From Kumtagia sp963829135 (GTDB lineage: Bacteria; Pseudomonadota; Alphaproteobacteria; Rhizobiales; Rhizobiaceae), in NCBI GenBank assembly GCA_963829135.1, contig CAWHHO010000008.1:558001-622000 (forward strand): a stretch of DNA of 64,000 nucleotides, given 5' to 3'. Under the pieces are notes generated by a model that saw only the letters and a program-made list of their open reading frames with translations, did no database searches and was not told the DNA's origin. Positions 8,766 to 17,897 of this stretch are shown in pieces (position 1 is the stretch's first letter; every line of letters starts with the position of its first letter). Position numbers and translations under genes: made by a program.

Positions 8766-9962
8766 TCAAGCACCCTTGACCGCCTTGACGATCTTCTTGG
8801 CCGCATCGTCCAGATCGTCGGCGGAAATGACGTTCAGCCCGCTCTCATTGATGATCTTTTTCCCCAGCGCCACGTTCGTGCCTTCCAGCCGGACCACGAG
8901 CGGCACCTTCAGCCCGACCTCCTTGACCGCCGCGATGACGCCTTCGGCGATCACGTCGCACTTCATGATGCCGCCGAAAATATTGACCAGAATGCCTTCG
9001 ACCGCCGGATCGGCGGTGATGATCTTGAACGCCGCGGTGACCTTTTCCTTGGATGCGCCGCCACCGACGTCGAGAAAATTAGCCGGCTCTGCGCCGTAGA
9101 GCTTGATGATGTCCATGGTGGCCATCGCCAGACCAGCGCCATTGACCATACAGCCGATATTGCCGTCCAGGGCGACATAGGCGAGGTCGAATTTCGAAGC
9201 CTCGATCTCCTTCTCGTCCTCTTCGCTGGTATCGCGCAGCTCCATTATGTCGGCGTGGCGGAAAAGGGCGTTGTTGTCGAAAGAAACCTTTGCGTCGAGA
9301 AGACGAAGGTGGCCGTCCTTCAGGACAATCAGTGGATTGATTTCGAGCAGCGTCATGTCCTTCTCGACGAAGGCCTTATAGAGCGTCGGAAACACGAACT
9401 CCGCGTCCGTCGCCGCAGCGCCGTCGATCTTCAGCGCGGCATTGAGCTTTTCCACGTCCGCGGCGGTGACACCCTTTTCCGGATCGATGGCGACGGTAAT
9501 GATCTTTTCCGGTGTGTCGTGCGCCACGCCTTCAATGTCCATGCCGCCCTCGGTGGAAACCACGAAGGCGACCTGGCCGACGGAGCGGTCGACGAGAATC
9601 GACAGATACAGTTCGCGGTCGATGTCGGCGCCATCCTCGATATAGAGTCGGTTCACCTGCTTGCCGGCCGCGCCGGTCTGCTTGGTCACCAGCGTGTTTC
9701 CAAGCATCTCGTTGACGTTGGTGACGACGTCGGCAACCGACTTCGCCAGCCGCACGCCGCCCTTGGCATCGGGTGAAAGCTCCTTGAACTTGCCCTTGCC
9801 GCGCCCGCCCGCATGGATCTGGCTCTTCACCACATAGAGCGGGCCGGGCAGGGAGTTGGCAGCGGTTTGCGCCTCGCTTGCCTTCATCACCGCGACGCCA
9901 TCGGCGACCGGAAGACCGTAGGCCTTCAGCAGTTGCTTGCCCTGATATTCGTGGATGTTCAT
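8766..9962 (-). CDS. sucC: Succinyl-CoA synthetase, ADP-forming, beta subunit
   Basis: 398 residues, the normal length. It has an N-terminal ATP-grasp domain (MNIHEYQGKQLLKAYGLPV, KSQIHAGGRGKGKFK), the nucleotide-binding core with LEINPLIVLKDG, and a C-terminal domain with the phosphate-binding loop FLDVGGGASKEKV and NIFGGIMKCD. It works with SucD. It is the second gene of the operon, 28 bases after mdh; the toxin-antitoxin pair follows immediately. Confidence 0.97.
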   Translation of the reverse strand: MNIHEYQGKQLLKAYGLPVADGVAVMKASEAQTAANSLPGPLYVVKSQIHAGGRGKGKFKELSPDAKGGVRLAKSVADVVTNVNEMLGNTLVTKQTGAAGKQVNRLYIEDGADIDRELYLSILVDRSVGQVAFVVSTEGGMDIEGVAHDTPEKIITVAIDPEKGVTAADVEKLNAALKIDGAAATDAEFVFPTLYKAFVEKDMTLLEINPLIVLKDGHLRLLDAKVSFDNNALFRHADIMELRDTSEEDEKEIEASKFDLAYVALDGNIGCMVNGAGLAMATMDIIKLYGAEPANFLDVGGGASKEKVTAAFKIITADPAVEGILVNIFGGIMKCDVIAEGVIAAVKEVGLKVPLVVRLEGTNVALGKKIINESGLNVISADDLDDAAKKIVKAVKGA

Positions 9963-9990
9963 CGCGGAATCTCCGGCTGGCCCTTGGCTG

Positions 9991-10953
9991 CTATTTCAGG
10001 TTCGGCGCGATGCCGATGCAGGCTTCGCAAAGGCCGCGTACGGAAGCGACCGACTTGTCGAACATGGCCTTTTCGGCCTTGTTGAAGTCGAGTTCGATAA
10101 TCCGCTCGATGCCATCTGCGCCGATCACCACCGGCACGCCGACATACATGTCCTTGATGCCATATTGGCCCGAGAGATGTGCCGCAGCCGGAAGCACGCG
10201 CTTCTTGTCCTTGAGGAAGGATTCGGCCATCGCCACCGCCGAGGCCGCCGGCGCATAATAGGCAGAGCCGGTCTTGAGCAGACCGACAATCTCGCCACCG
10301 CCTTTTCGCGTGCGCTCGACGATCGCGTCGAGCTTTTCCTGCGAGGTCCATCCCATCTTGATCAGGTCGGGCAGCGGAATGCCGGCAACCGTGGAGTAAC
10401 GCACCATCGGGACCATATCGTCGCCGTGGCCGCCAAGTGTCATGGCACTGACATCTTCGACCGAAACCTTGAACTCCTCCGAGAGGAAATAGCGGAAGCG
10501 CGCGCTGTCCAGCACGCCGGCCATGCCGACCACATGGCTTTTCGGCAGACCAGAGAATTTCTGCAGAGCCCAGACCATGGCATCGAGCGGGTTGGTGATG
10601 CAGATCACGAAAGCCTTGGGGGCGTATTTCTTGATGCCGGCGCCAACCTGCTCCATGACCTTGAGGTTGATACCGAGCAGGTCGTCGCGGCTCATACCCG
10701 GCTTGCGCGGCACGCCTGCAGTAACGATACAGACATCGGCATCCGCGATACCGGCATAATCGTTGACACCCACATAGCTGGCATTGAAGCCTTCGACCGG
10801 AGAGGACTGGGCGATGTCGAGGCCCTTGCCTTGCGGGATGCCTTCGGCAATGTCGAACAGGACAACGTCGCCGAGTTCCTTGAGGCCGATCAGGTGGGCG
10901 AGCGTGCCGCCGATCATACCGGAGCCGATGAGGGCTATCTTGCTGCGAGCCAT
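9991..10953 (-). CDS. mdh: Malate dehydrogenase, NAD-dependent
   Basis: 320 residues of the lactate/malate dehydrogenase superfamily, oxidising malate to oxaloacetate. Features in order: the NAD-binding GSGMIGGTLAHL near residue 10, the mobile-loop GVPRKPGMSRDDL near residue 80 whose Arg residues select malate, CITNPLDAMVW, and the catalytic His in TLGGHGDDMV near residue 176. The frame is open to 11067, but the ATG at 10951-10953 gives the family's MARSKIALIG start. It is the first gene of the TCA operon. Confidence 0.97.
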   Translation of the reverse strand: MARSKIALIGSGMIGGTLAHLIGLKELGDVVLFDIAEGIPQGKGLDIAQSSPVEGFNASYVGVNDYAGIADADVCIVTAGVPRKPGMSRDDLLGINLKVMEQVGAGIKKYAPKAFVICITNPLDAMVWALQKFSGLPKSHVVGMAGVLDSARFRYFLSEEFKVSVEDVSAMTLGGHGDDMVPMVRYSTVAGIPLPDLIKMGWTSQEKLDAIVERTRKGGGEIVGLLKTGSAYYAPAASAVAMAESFLKDKKRVLPAAAHLSGQYGIKDMYVGVPVVIGADGIERIIELDFNKAEKAMFDKSVASVRGLCEACIGIAPNLK

Positions 10954-11255
10954 GCGATGAAATACCCCTGTCTTTGACTGTCGCGCTTGGCGCGATAGAA
11001 GGTGGCGGTCTGCCCAGAACAGGGCGAAATGACGACGTGCAATAGACCCGGACGCGCTGATTTTCAACCGATTATTTGAATGCTAATAGTTTCAATCGGT
11101 TAGATTGCTCGGGTTTTACGTAAAGGTCAAAAATATCGCTGGCATCGGCTTGCCGGAACTTGCGCGTGGTTCGCGCGCACGTAAAAAAGAGGCGTTTGCA
11201 GCGCCGAAATCCGGGCTCAGATCGGCCATTCAATCGCGTCGCGGCAAAAAAATGC
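10954..11255 (-). promoter_or_regulatory. mdh-suc operon promoter region with an inverted repeat
   Basis: This 302-base stretch between zapE and mdh contains no gene. It holds an inverted repeat, AACCGATT (11066-11073) and AATCGGTT (11094-11101), separated by 20 AT-rich bases and centred about 130 bases before the mdh start. On the minus strand a TTGAAA at the edge of the repeat could be a -35 element, with no convincing -10. The symmetric arms suggest a regulator site; which regulator cannot be told. Confidence 0.35.
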
Positions 11256-12457
11256 TCAATCTGTCGCGGCGGCCTCATCAACAAACGACGCCCCTCCAAC
11301 GGGTTGCCGCCTTGCCCATTCCTCGAGCCAATCCCGGCTCTGCATTTCCATCAGCCGTGAAATGGTGCGATCGAATTCGAAGGCTTCCGTGCCGGTCTTG
11401 CCGGCGTAGAGATCTTGCGGCTGCGCGGCTGCGCTCACGACAAGGCGGGCGTGCCGGTCGTAGAGGGTGTCTATAAGCAGGATCATCCGCTTTGCTTCGT
11501 TGCGCTTGCCGTCGGCCAGCACCGGCACGTGGTCGACGAAGATGGTCGAATAGCGATCGGCGATTGCCAAATAATCGCGTGCGCCAAGCGGCTTTTCGCA
11601 GAGGTCGGAGAAAGTGAAACGCGCAGCAGAACCGCTCGCGCGCGGCACCGCCACCTCCCGGCCCTTTAATTTGACCGCATCCGGTGCCGCATGACGGCTT
11701 TTCGTCATCGCCTCCCACGCCTGGTCCATCTGCCGGTCGGTGGCATCCGACAAAGGCGTCATATAGACCGGCAACCGGTTGAGCTTCTCCGTTCGGTGAT
11801 CGGTGTCGGAATCGAGATTGAGAACGTCGGTATGCCGCTTCAAAATCGCAATAAACGGCAGGAACAGCGCCCGGTTGAGACCTTCCTGGTAAAGATCGTC
11901 GGGCGCGACATTCGACGTGGCCACCAAAACGACGCCGTTGGCGAACAGCGCGGAAAACAAACGCGACAGGATCATCGCGTCGGCGATGTCGGTAACCGCG
12001 AACTCGTCGAAACAGAGGAGCCGCGCCTCGTCGGCAAGCGCCTTCGCTACGGCGGTATCGGATCGTCCTCGCCCACAAGGCCATCCTTCCGCGCCTGCCG
12101 GTGCTTCTGGATGCGATCATGTGCATTCGCCATGAAGTCGTTGAAATGGACGCGTCTTTTGCGGCGCATTGGCGCCAATTCGAAGAACATGTCCATCAGC
12201 ATGGTCTTGCCGCGGCCGACCCCGCCGTGAATGTAAAGCCCTTTTACCGACGAAGCCTCTGGTTTTTTGGCGAATAGCCAGCCGAGGGCGCTCGACTTGC
12301 GGGCAAGGCGACTGGCGGCGAGCGCGTCGATCAGGTGATCCAATGCCCTGACTATGTGCTCCTGCGCCGGGTCGCGTGATATCGCACCGGTATCGACAAG
12401 ATGATCGTAGCGCTGCCGAACGGTGGCGTGCGGCTGAATGCCGTCGCGCAGATGCAT
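11256..12457 (-). pseudogene. zapE: ZapE/AFG1-family ATPase, frameshifted
   Basis: About 400 residues in two frames. The first part (12457 to about 12048) has the N terminus MHLRDGIQPHATVRQRYD and the Walker A loop GGVGRGKTMLMDMF. It runs into a stop after GEDDPIPP. The second part (to 11256) continues seamlessly in another frame with VAKALADEARLLCFDEF (Walker B), SRLFSALFANGVVLVATSN and the C-terminal domain. Adding one G at about 12049 would restore one frame. ZapE is a cell-division-associated AAA-type ATPase acting at the membrane. A true frameshift would separate Walker A from Walker B and destroy activity; a sequencing error is equally possible. The start lies 25 bases after the omp19-like gene. 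Confidence 0.8.
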
Positions 12458-12482
12458 GGTGCAGGCCGTCGACCGGCCGAGA

Positions 12483-13010
12483 TCAGCGGCTGAAAGAGAT
12501 AGGGACGCCGCTCTCGGTCTGGCCGTCAAACTTTTCCGGGCCGGAAGAGTAGAGACGGGCCGCTACGGCGCCGCTTTCATCGTAGAGCGACAACTGCTTG
12601 CCGGCCACCGCCCAGGACTTCACGCCGTCCACAGGCGCGGGGCAGCGAAGCGGTCCGGCGCGATAGCCGGCGCCGAACTTCGTCTGAGATGTCGCGATCT
12701 TGCAGGATTGGCCGGAAACGGAAACGTTCCAGACGCCGCCAACAGTTGCCGGCGTCAGATCCGGTGCATCGGGAGGCGGCGCGGCAGGATTTGCGGAAGC
12801 CACGTCGGTTGTGCCCGGCGCAGTCGGGAATTCGGCAGGAGTGGTGGGCGCGGCCGGTGGCGGCAGCGCATTGTTGCTGACCCTGCCCGTGGGAGCGGCA
12901 GGCAGCGGCTCCGGCCGCTCTTCGACAGAACCAAAGCGCGAACTCTGGCAGCCGCTCAGCGCAAGTGCCGCCAGAGCGGCAAGCACGATGCCAGTCCTTG
13001 AATTAACCAT
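12483..13010 (-). CDS. omp19: Omp19-like outer membrane lipoprotein (protease inhibitor family)
   Basis: 175 residues. A lipoprotein signal ends in LALSGCQSS (Cys near residue 20). A Pro/Ala-rich linker follows to about residue 88, then a beta-barrel domain of the AprI/Inh metalloprotease-inhibitor type: VGGVWNVSVSGQSCKIAT, YRAGPLRCPAPV, KSWAVAGKQLSLYD, and LYSSGPEKFDGQT. These match my memory of Brucella Omp19 (U-Omp19), an outer membrane lipoprotein that inhibits proteases. The two Cys in the domain should form a disulfide. The ATG at 13008-13010 is preferred over the upstream one at 13040 because the signal peptide begins there. Confidence 0.88.
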   Translation of the reverse strand: MVNSRTGIVLAALAALALSGCQSSRFGSVEERPEPLPAAPTGRVSNNALPPPAAPTTPAEFPTAPGTTDVASANPAAPPPDAPDLTPATVGGVWNVSVSGQSCKIATSQTKFGAGYRAGPLRCPAPVDGVKSWAVAGKQLSLYDESGAVAARLYSSGPEKFDGQTESGVPISFSR

Positions 13011-13335
13011 TCCCGATCTCCCGCGGTCGATCAGCCGCATTGCCCGTCCAAATCAACATTGTTGCTGAAGCCGTAATTGGGCAAAATTTCAACCGTCCAG
13101 AGTTAAGATACGGTTTCTGACGAGGTTTGTTGTAATTTTGTCGCGATTGTAGGAGTGACGGCAGAGAAAACTTGTTGAGTGCCGGAACACGCCCGCGAAC
13201 ATCGTCGCTTTCATACAAGCGCGCCCCTGGCTGCGAATTTCGACCGTTCCATCTGCCTGCGAGTTCGACCGCACGGCAGACTGGTAATTCGCTCGCCATT
13301 CCGCCATATAGGCCCAAACGCAGGCTCTGGAACCG
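13011..13335. other. Intergenic region between divergent omp19-like gene and dapF
   Basis: A 325-base gap with no gene. It should hold divergent promoters. An AT-rich patch lies at about 13085-13150, and a short imperfect direct repeat (TGCGAATTTCGACCG and TGCGAGTTCGACCG) lies at about 13230-13272. I see no clear -10/-35 pair or RNA structure. Confidence 0.4.
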
Positions 13336-14214
13336 ATGGCACGCGCACCCTTCGCTAAAATGAATGGGCTCGGCAACGAAATCATCGTCGCCGACATGCG
13401 TTCGCGCGCCGGAAAGGTTTCGCCTGCCGCGGCCATCGCCCTTAACGCCGACCCCTCCACGAAATTCGACCAGATCATGGCCATCCACGACGCACGGACG
13501 CCAGGGACGGACTGGTTCATCGATATTCTGAATTCGGACGGTTCGGGTGCTGAGGCTTGCGGAAACGGCATGCGCTGCGTCGTCCAGGCGCTGGCGGCCG
13601 AGACTGGGAAGAAAGTTTTCACATTCGAAACCGTGGCCGGCATCCTCAACGCCACTGAAAACACCGACCGCACGATCTCCGTCGATCTCGGCCGGCCCCG
13701 CTTTGGCTGGAAGGACATTCCGCTCGCGGGGGAGTTCCGCGATACCCGCGCTATTGAATTGCAGATAGGGCCGATCGACGCTCCAGTGTTGCATTCGCCA
13801 TCCGCAGTTTCGATGGGAAACCCGCATGTTGTGTTCTGGGTTGACCGCGACGTGTGGTCCTTCGAACTCGACCGGTTCGGGCCGATGCTCGAAAATCACC
13901 CGATCTTCCCGGAACGCGCCAACATCACCATCGCTCAGGTGACTGGCCGCAATGAGTTGACCATTCGCACCTGGGAACGCGGGGCGGGCCTCACCAAGGC
14001 TTGTGGGTCCGCAGCCTGCGCCTCGGGCGTATCCGCGGCGCGTACGGGACGGACGGGACGGATCGTAGCGATAAATGCCCCAGGTGGCCGCTTGACCGTG
14101 GATTGGCGAGCCGACGATCACGTCGTGCTCACCGGCCCGGCCGAGTGGGAGTTTTCAGGCAGCTTCGACCCGGCCACCGGAGCCTGGGAGCGCGACAAGG
14201 AAAGCGCCGCTTGA
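13336..14214 (+). CDS. dapF: Diaminopimelate epimerase
   Basis: 292 residues; converts LL- to meso-diaminopimelate for lysine and peptidoglycan synthesis. Both catalytic cysteines are present: AEACGNGMRCV near residue 75 and TKACGSAACASGV near residue 223. The N terminus FAKMNGLGNEIIV is typical. It heads a plus-strand run dapF-mtaB-ftsY-ispZ, common in this order, and is separated from mtaB by 112 bases. DapD of the same pathway is at 33.4 kb. Confidence 0.97.
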   Translation: MARAPFAKMNGLGNEIIVADMRSRAGKVSPAAAIALNADPSTKFDQIMAIHDARTPGTDWFIDILNSDGSGAEACGNGMRCVVQALAAETGKKVFTFETVAGILNATENTDRTISVDLGRPRFGWKDIPLAGEFRDTRAIELQIGPIDAPVLHSPSAVSMGNPHVVFWVDRDVWSFELDRFGPMLENHPIFPERANITIAQVTGRNELTIRTWERGAGLTKACGSAACASGVSAARTGRTGRIVAINAPGGRLTVDWRADDHVVLTGPAEWEFSGSFDPATGAWERDKESAA

Positions 14215-14326
14215 TGCAGGCGCTCGATCTGAACAAGGGCGGGTCTGTTCCTAGACGGTGCAGGAGCACTCCTTTGCAAGCGACCGCCTCATCGGTGTCG
14301 AGCGACACGACCGGAGGGCCAGTCTG

Positions 14327-15613
14327 ATGGCGGTCGATATCGTCACCTTCGGCTGCCGCCTCAACACCTACGAGTCCGAGGTGATGCGGCGCCAAGCGGA
14401 AGCTGCCGGCCTCACTTCCCTTGCAGGGGGTGCGGTCATTTTCAACACCTGTGCCGTCACCGGGGAAGCCGTCCGGCAGGCGCGCCAGGCGATCCGCAAA
14501 GCCCGCCGCGAAAATCCGCACGCGCGCATTATCGTCACGGGCTGTGCTGCCCAAACCGATCCAGCCAGTTTCGCCGAAATGGGCGAGGTCGATCTCGTGC
14601 TCGGCAACGAAGAAAAATTGCATGCGCAGAATTATCGAGCGCTGCCGGACTTCGGCGTGAACGACTTCGAAAAGGCTCGCGTAAACGATATCTTTTCAGT
14701 CCGAGAGACCGCCGGCCATATGGTGCAGGCGATCGAGGGTCGCGCACGCGCCTTCGTGCAGGTGCAGAACGGCTGCGACCATCGTTGCACCTTCTGCATT
14801 ATTCCCTACGGTCGGGGGAATTCCCGCTCCGTACCCATGGGTTCGGTTGTCGAGCAGGTGAAGCGCCTCGTCGGCAATGGGTATGCCGAGGTCGTTCTGA
14901 CCGGGGTCGACATGACCAGCTATGGCGCGGACCTGCCGGGCGCACCGAAGCTGGGCCGGCTGGTCGCTACCATCCTGCGCCAGGTGCCGGACCTTCGGCG
15001 TCTGCGGCTGTCTTCGATCGACTCCATCGAAGCCGATCCTGCACTGATCGAGGCGATCGGTGGCGAAACGAGGTTGATGCCGCATCTGCATCTGTCGCTG
15101 CAAGCCGGCGACGATATGATCCTGAAGCGTATGAAACGCCGGCATCTACGTGGCGATTCAATCCGGTTCTGTGCGGAAATCCGCGAGATACGACCCGATA
15201 TCGTCTTCGGCGCAGACATCATCGCCGGTTTCCCCACGGAAACCGAAGACATGTTTGCGAACTCGTTGAAGATCGTCGAAGACTGCGGCCTCACACACCT
15301 ACATGTCTTCCCATTCAGCCCGCGCAAAGGCACGCCCGCAGCCCGCATGCCTCAGCTTGATGGCGCGACGATCAAGTCGCGGGCGGCACGCCTGCGGGCG
15401 GCAGGCGAGGCGGCATATCAGCGACATCTGGGTTCGCTGGCGGACACCATCCAGAACATATTGGTCGAGCGCCCAGGACTCGGGCGCACTGAAGCCTTCA
15501 CACTGACGGCGATCGATGCCGGCGCGCCCGGCGAGATCGTCACTGCAACCATTGCCGGACATGATGGCGAGCGCTTGCTCGCTGTGCCCGCAACTGCCGC
15601 CCGCGCGGCCTGA
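14327..15613 (+). CDS. mtaB: tRNA t6A37 methylthiotransferase MtaB
   Basis: 428 residues of the radical-SAM methylthiotransferase family; adds a methylthio group to t6A37 of ANN-decoding tRNAs. Domains: UPF0004 N terminus with cluster-binding cysteines (FGCRLNTYE, FNTCAVTGEA, VTGCAAQ), the radical SAM motif CDHRCTFCIIPYGRG (CxxxCxxC) near residue 150, and a C-terminal TRAM-like region. The ATG at 14327 has GGAGGG 8-13 bases upstream; the longer open frame to 14258 has no such site. It is 13 bases ahead of ftsY, so co-transcription is likely. Confidence 0.93.
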   Translation: MAVDIVTFGCRLNTYESEVMRRQAEAAGLTSLAGGAVIFNTCAVTGEAVRQARQAIRKARRENPHARIIVTGCAAQTDPASFAEMGEVDLVLGNEEKLHAQNYRALPDFGVNDFEKARVNDIFSVRETAGHMVQAIEGRARAFVQVQNGCDHRCTFCIIPYGRGNSRSVPMGSVVEQVKRLVGNGYAEVVLTGVDMTSYGADLPGAPKLGRLVATILRQVPDLRRLRLSSIDSIEADPALIEAIGGETRLMPHLHLSLQAGDDMILKRMKRRHLRGDSIRFCAEIREIRPDIVFGADIIAGFPTETEDMFANSLKIVEDCGLTHLHVFPFSPRKGTPAARMPQLDGATIKSRAARLRAAGEAAYQRHLGSLADTIQNILVERPGLGRTEAFTLTAIDAGAPGEIVTATIAGHDGERLLAVPATAARAA

Positions 15614-15626
15614 GAACAGCGACCGC

Positions 15627-17129
15627 ATGGCTCTAGGTTTCATCAAGAAGGTCTTCTCCTTTGGTAACAAGGAGGTCTTGGAACGTCCCGCCGAGGACGA
15701 ACCGCTTGCCCCGCTGAATTTCGAGGCGTTGAAGCAGTTTGCCGCCGAGGCGCGTTCCCCAGGCCCGGACGCGGAGCCCTTAGTGGACGCGGATGTCGGA
15801 TTGGCAACGCTCGAGCCGCCTCGGGAACCGGATATTCCAGTCGTGCCGGTGCCAGAAGTTCCGGAACCTGACCTTCCCGACGAGACGCCGCATGAACCCG
15901 TGCCGCCGACCCGGCCCGAACCCGAGATACCCGTCGAGCCGGAACCGGATGCCCCGGCCCCACCCGTACCGGAATTGCCGGACGAAACACCGCGCGAGCC
16001 TGCTCAACCGTCCCGGCCGGCGCTCGGGATATCCGCTCAGCCGGAACCGAAGCGGCCCGAGCCCGCACCTCAGCCGCGGGCTTCGCCTCCGCCGGTGATC
16101 CCGCAACCGCCTGTGGAGCTACCCTCTGCTCCTCCCGGCGGCAAGGTCACGGTAGGTAGGGCGGTTGAAAAGAAGGCCGAGCCACAGGTTCAGGCAGTTT
16201 CTCCCGAGCCGCGCAAAACCTGGTTCCAGCGGCTGCGTGAAGGGCTTTCGCGCTCTTCGCGTGAATTGTCTGGCTCTATCGCCGGGATCTTCACCAAGCG
16301 CAAGCTGGACGACGAGACGCTGGAAGAACTGGAAGACGTGCTGATCCGCGCCGATCTCGGCATGGAGACGGCGTTGCGGGTGACCGATACGCTATCCGCG
16401 TCGCGTTACGGGAAGGACGTGTCCGACACGGAAGTCCGCGCCATTATGGCGCAGGAGATCGAGAAGGTCCTTACGCCGGTGGCCAAGGCGCTGGAACTGG
16501 ACCTGTCCCATAAGCCGCATGTCATCCTCGTCGTCGGTGTCAACGGCACCGGCAAAACCACTACGATTGGCAAGCTGGCCGCGAAACTGCAGCAGGGCGG
16601 ACTGTCGGTCATGCTCGCCGCCGGCGACACATTCCGCGCCGCAGCGATCGAGCAGCTGAAAATCTGGGGGGAGCGCACAGGCTCGCCGGTCGTGTCGTCC
16701 AAGCTTGGCGCCGATGCGGCGGGGCTTGCCTGGGACGCATTCGAAAGAGCCAAAGAGGCAGGCTCCGATGTGTTGATCATCGACACCGCAGGGCGTCTTC
16801 AGAACAAGACGGAACTGATGGCTGAGCTTGAAAAGATCGTGCGCGTGCTCGGCAAGCATGACCCGGAGGCGCCGCACACGGTGCTGCAGACCGTTGATGC
16901 CACTACCGGCCAGAACGCCCTGAACCAGGTCGAGATTTTCCGCAATGTCGCTGGCGTCAATGGCCTCGTCATGACAAAGCTTGATGGAACAGCGCGGGGC
17001 GGCATCCTTGTCGCCATCGCGGCAAAGCACAAGCTGCCTGTCTATTTCATCGGCGTCGGCGAGCAGATCGATGACCTAGAACCGTTCTCCGCCGGCGACT
17101 TCGCGAAGGCGATCGCCGGTGTGGGCTAG
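15627..17129 (+). CDS. ftsY: Signal recognition particle receptor FtsY
   Basis: 500 residues; the membrane-associated GTPase that docks SRP-ribosome complexes at the translocon. Residues 1-190 are an acidic, Pro/Glu-rich region with imperfectly repeated LPDETPxEP units. The NG domain follows: helical N domain (SRELSGSIAGIFTKRKLDDE), G1 GVNGTGKTT near residue 304, AAGDTFRAAA, DTAGR near 385, and TKLDGTARGG near 450. The start ATG at 15627 begins MALGFIKKVFSFG, an amphipathic segment suited to membrane contact. Confidence 0.96.
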   Translation: MALGFIKKVFSFGNKEVLERPAEDEPLAPLNFEALKQFAAEARSPGPDAEPLVDADVGLATLEPPREPDIPVVPVPEVPEPDLPDETPHEPVPPTRPEPEIPVEPEPDAPAPPVPELPDETPREPAQPSRPALGISAQPEPKRPEPAPQPRASPPPVIPQPPVELPSAPPGGKVTVGRAVEKKAEPQVQAVSPEPRKTWFQRLREGLSRSSRELSGSIAGIFTKRKLDDETLEELEDVLIRADLGMETALRVTDTLSASRYGKDVSDTEVRAIMAQEIEKVLTPVAKALELDLSHKPHVILVVGVNGTGKTTTIGKLAAKLQQGGLSVMLAAGDTFRAAAIEQLKIWGERTGSPVVSSKLGADAAGLAWDAFERAKEAGSDVLIIDTAGRLQNKTELMAELEKIVRVLGKHDPEAPHTVLQTVDATTGQNALNQVEIFRNVAGVNGLVMTKLDGTARGGILVAIAAKHKLPVYFIGVGEQIDDLEPFSAGDFAKAIAGVG

Positions 17130-17175
17130 GCCCTAAACGCGACCGTACCCGATACCTGATACCAGTGAGCTAGCC

Positions 17176-17823
17176 ATGAGCAAGCCTATCCTCGAAAGCG
17201 AGCCATCCGATCCGCGCAAGCGCGCGATCAGTCCCGGATTAAAGTTTGCGCTGGAACTCGGACCGGGGCTTGTGTTCTTTTTCACGACGCTTCGCGGCGA
17301 ATGGCTCGCCCAAAAGTTCCCGGCCCTGGCTGCGATTGGGGAACCGATTCTGATCGCGACAGCGTTCTTCATGGTCGCGACCGCCCTTTCGCTCAGTGTC
17401 TCCTGGCTGTTGACGCGAAGCCTGCCGATCATGCCGCTGGTCTCCGCAGTTGTCGTCTTTGTCTTCGGCGCCCTGGCAATCTGGCTGCAGGACAAGACCT
17501 TCGCCTTCATGAAGCCGACGATCATCAACGCGTTGTTCGGCGTGGTGCTGCTTGGCGGCCTCGCCTTGGGGCGATCGCTTCTCGCTTACGTGTTCGACTC
17601 GGCGTTTGATTTGGATGCCGAGGGATGGCGCAAGCTGACATTCCGCTGGGGACTTTTCTTCCTGTTTCTCGCGATCCTGAATGAGATCGTCTGGCGCAAT
17701 TTCTCCGAGCACACATGGTTGTATTTCAAGGTCTGGGGAATGATGCCGATCACCTTCCTGTTCACCATCGGTCAGCTGCCGCTGATCATGCGCCATTCGA
17801 TCGAGGAGCAGGCGCGCAAATAG
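17176..17823 (+). CDS. ispZ: Septation protein A (YciB/IspZ family inner membrane protein)
   Basis: 215 residues with five to six membrane helices. Family landmarks include LKFALELGPGLVFFF near residue 24, QDKTFAFMKPTIINALFG in the middle, and the C-terminal LNEIVWRNFSEHTWLYFKVWG. The family is needed for normal septation and cell envelope integrity in several bacteria; the molecular function is unclear. It is 46 bases after ftsY on the same strand and ends the dapF run. Expect an inner membrane location. Confidence 0.92.
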   Translation: MSKPILESEPSDPRKRAISPGLKFALELGPGLVFFFTTLRGEWLAQKFPALAAIGEPILIATAFFMVATALSLSVSWLLTRSLPIMPLVSAVVVFVFGALAIWLQDKTFAFMKPTIINALFGVVLLGGLALGRSLLAYVFDSAFDLDAEGWRKLTFRWGLFFLFLAILNEIVWRNFSEHTWLYFKVWGMMPITFLFTIGQLPLIMRHSIEEQARK

Positions 17824-17897
17824 AATGCGTGGACGGCGCGGCGGCCTGCGGAGGGTGATCTAAGACAGAGCCCTACAGAGGCCGAGTCCCACACAGG

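Noticed and set aside
10954..11255. Riboswitch or small RNA upstream of mdh
   Set aside because: Only the inverted repeat is notable; arms are too far apart and AT-rich between for a convincing structured RNA.
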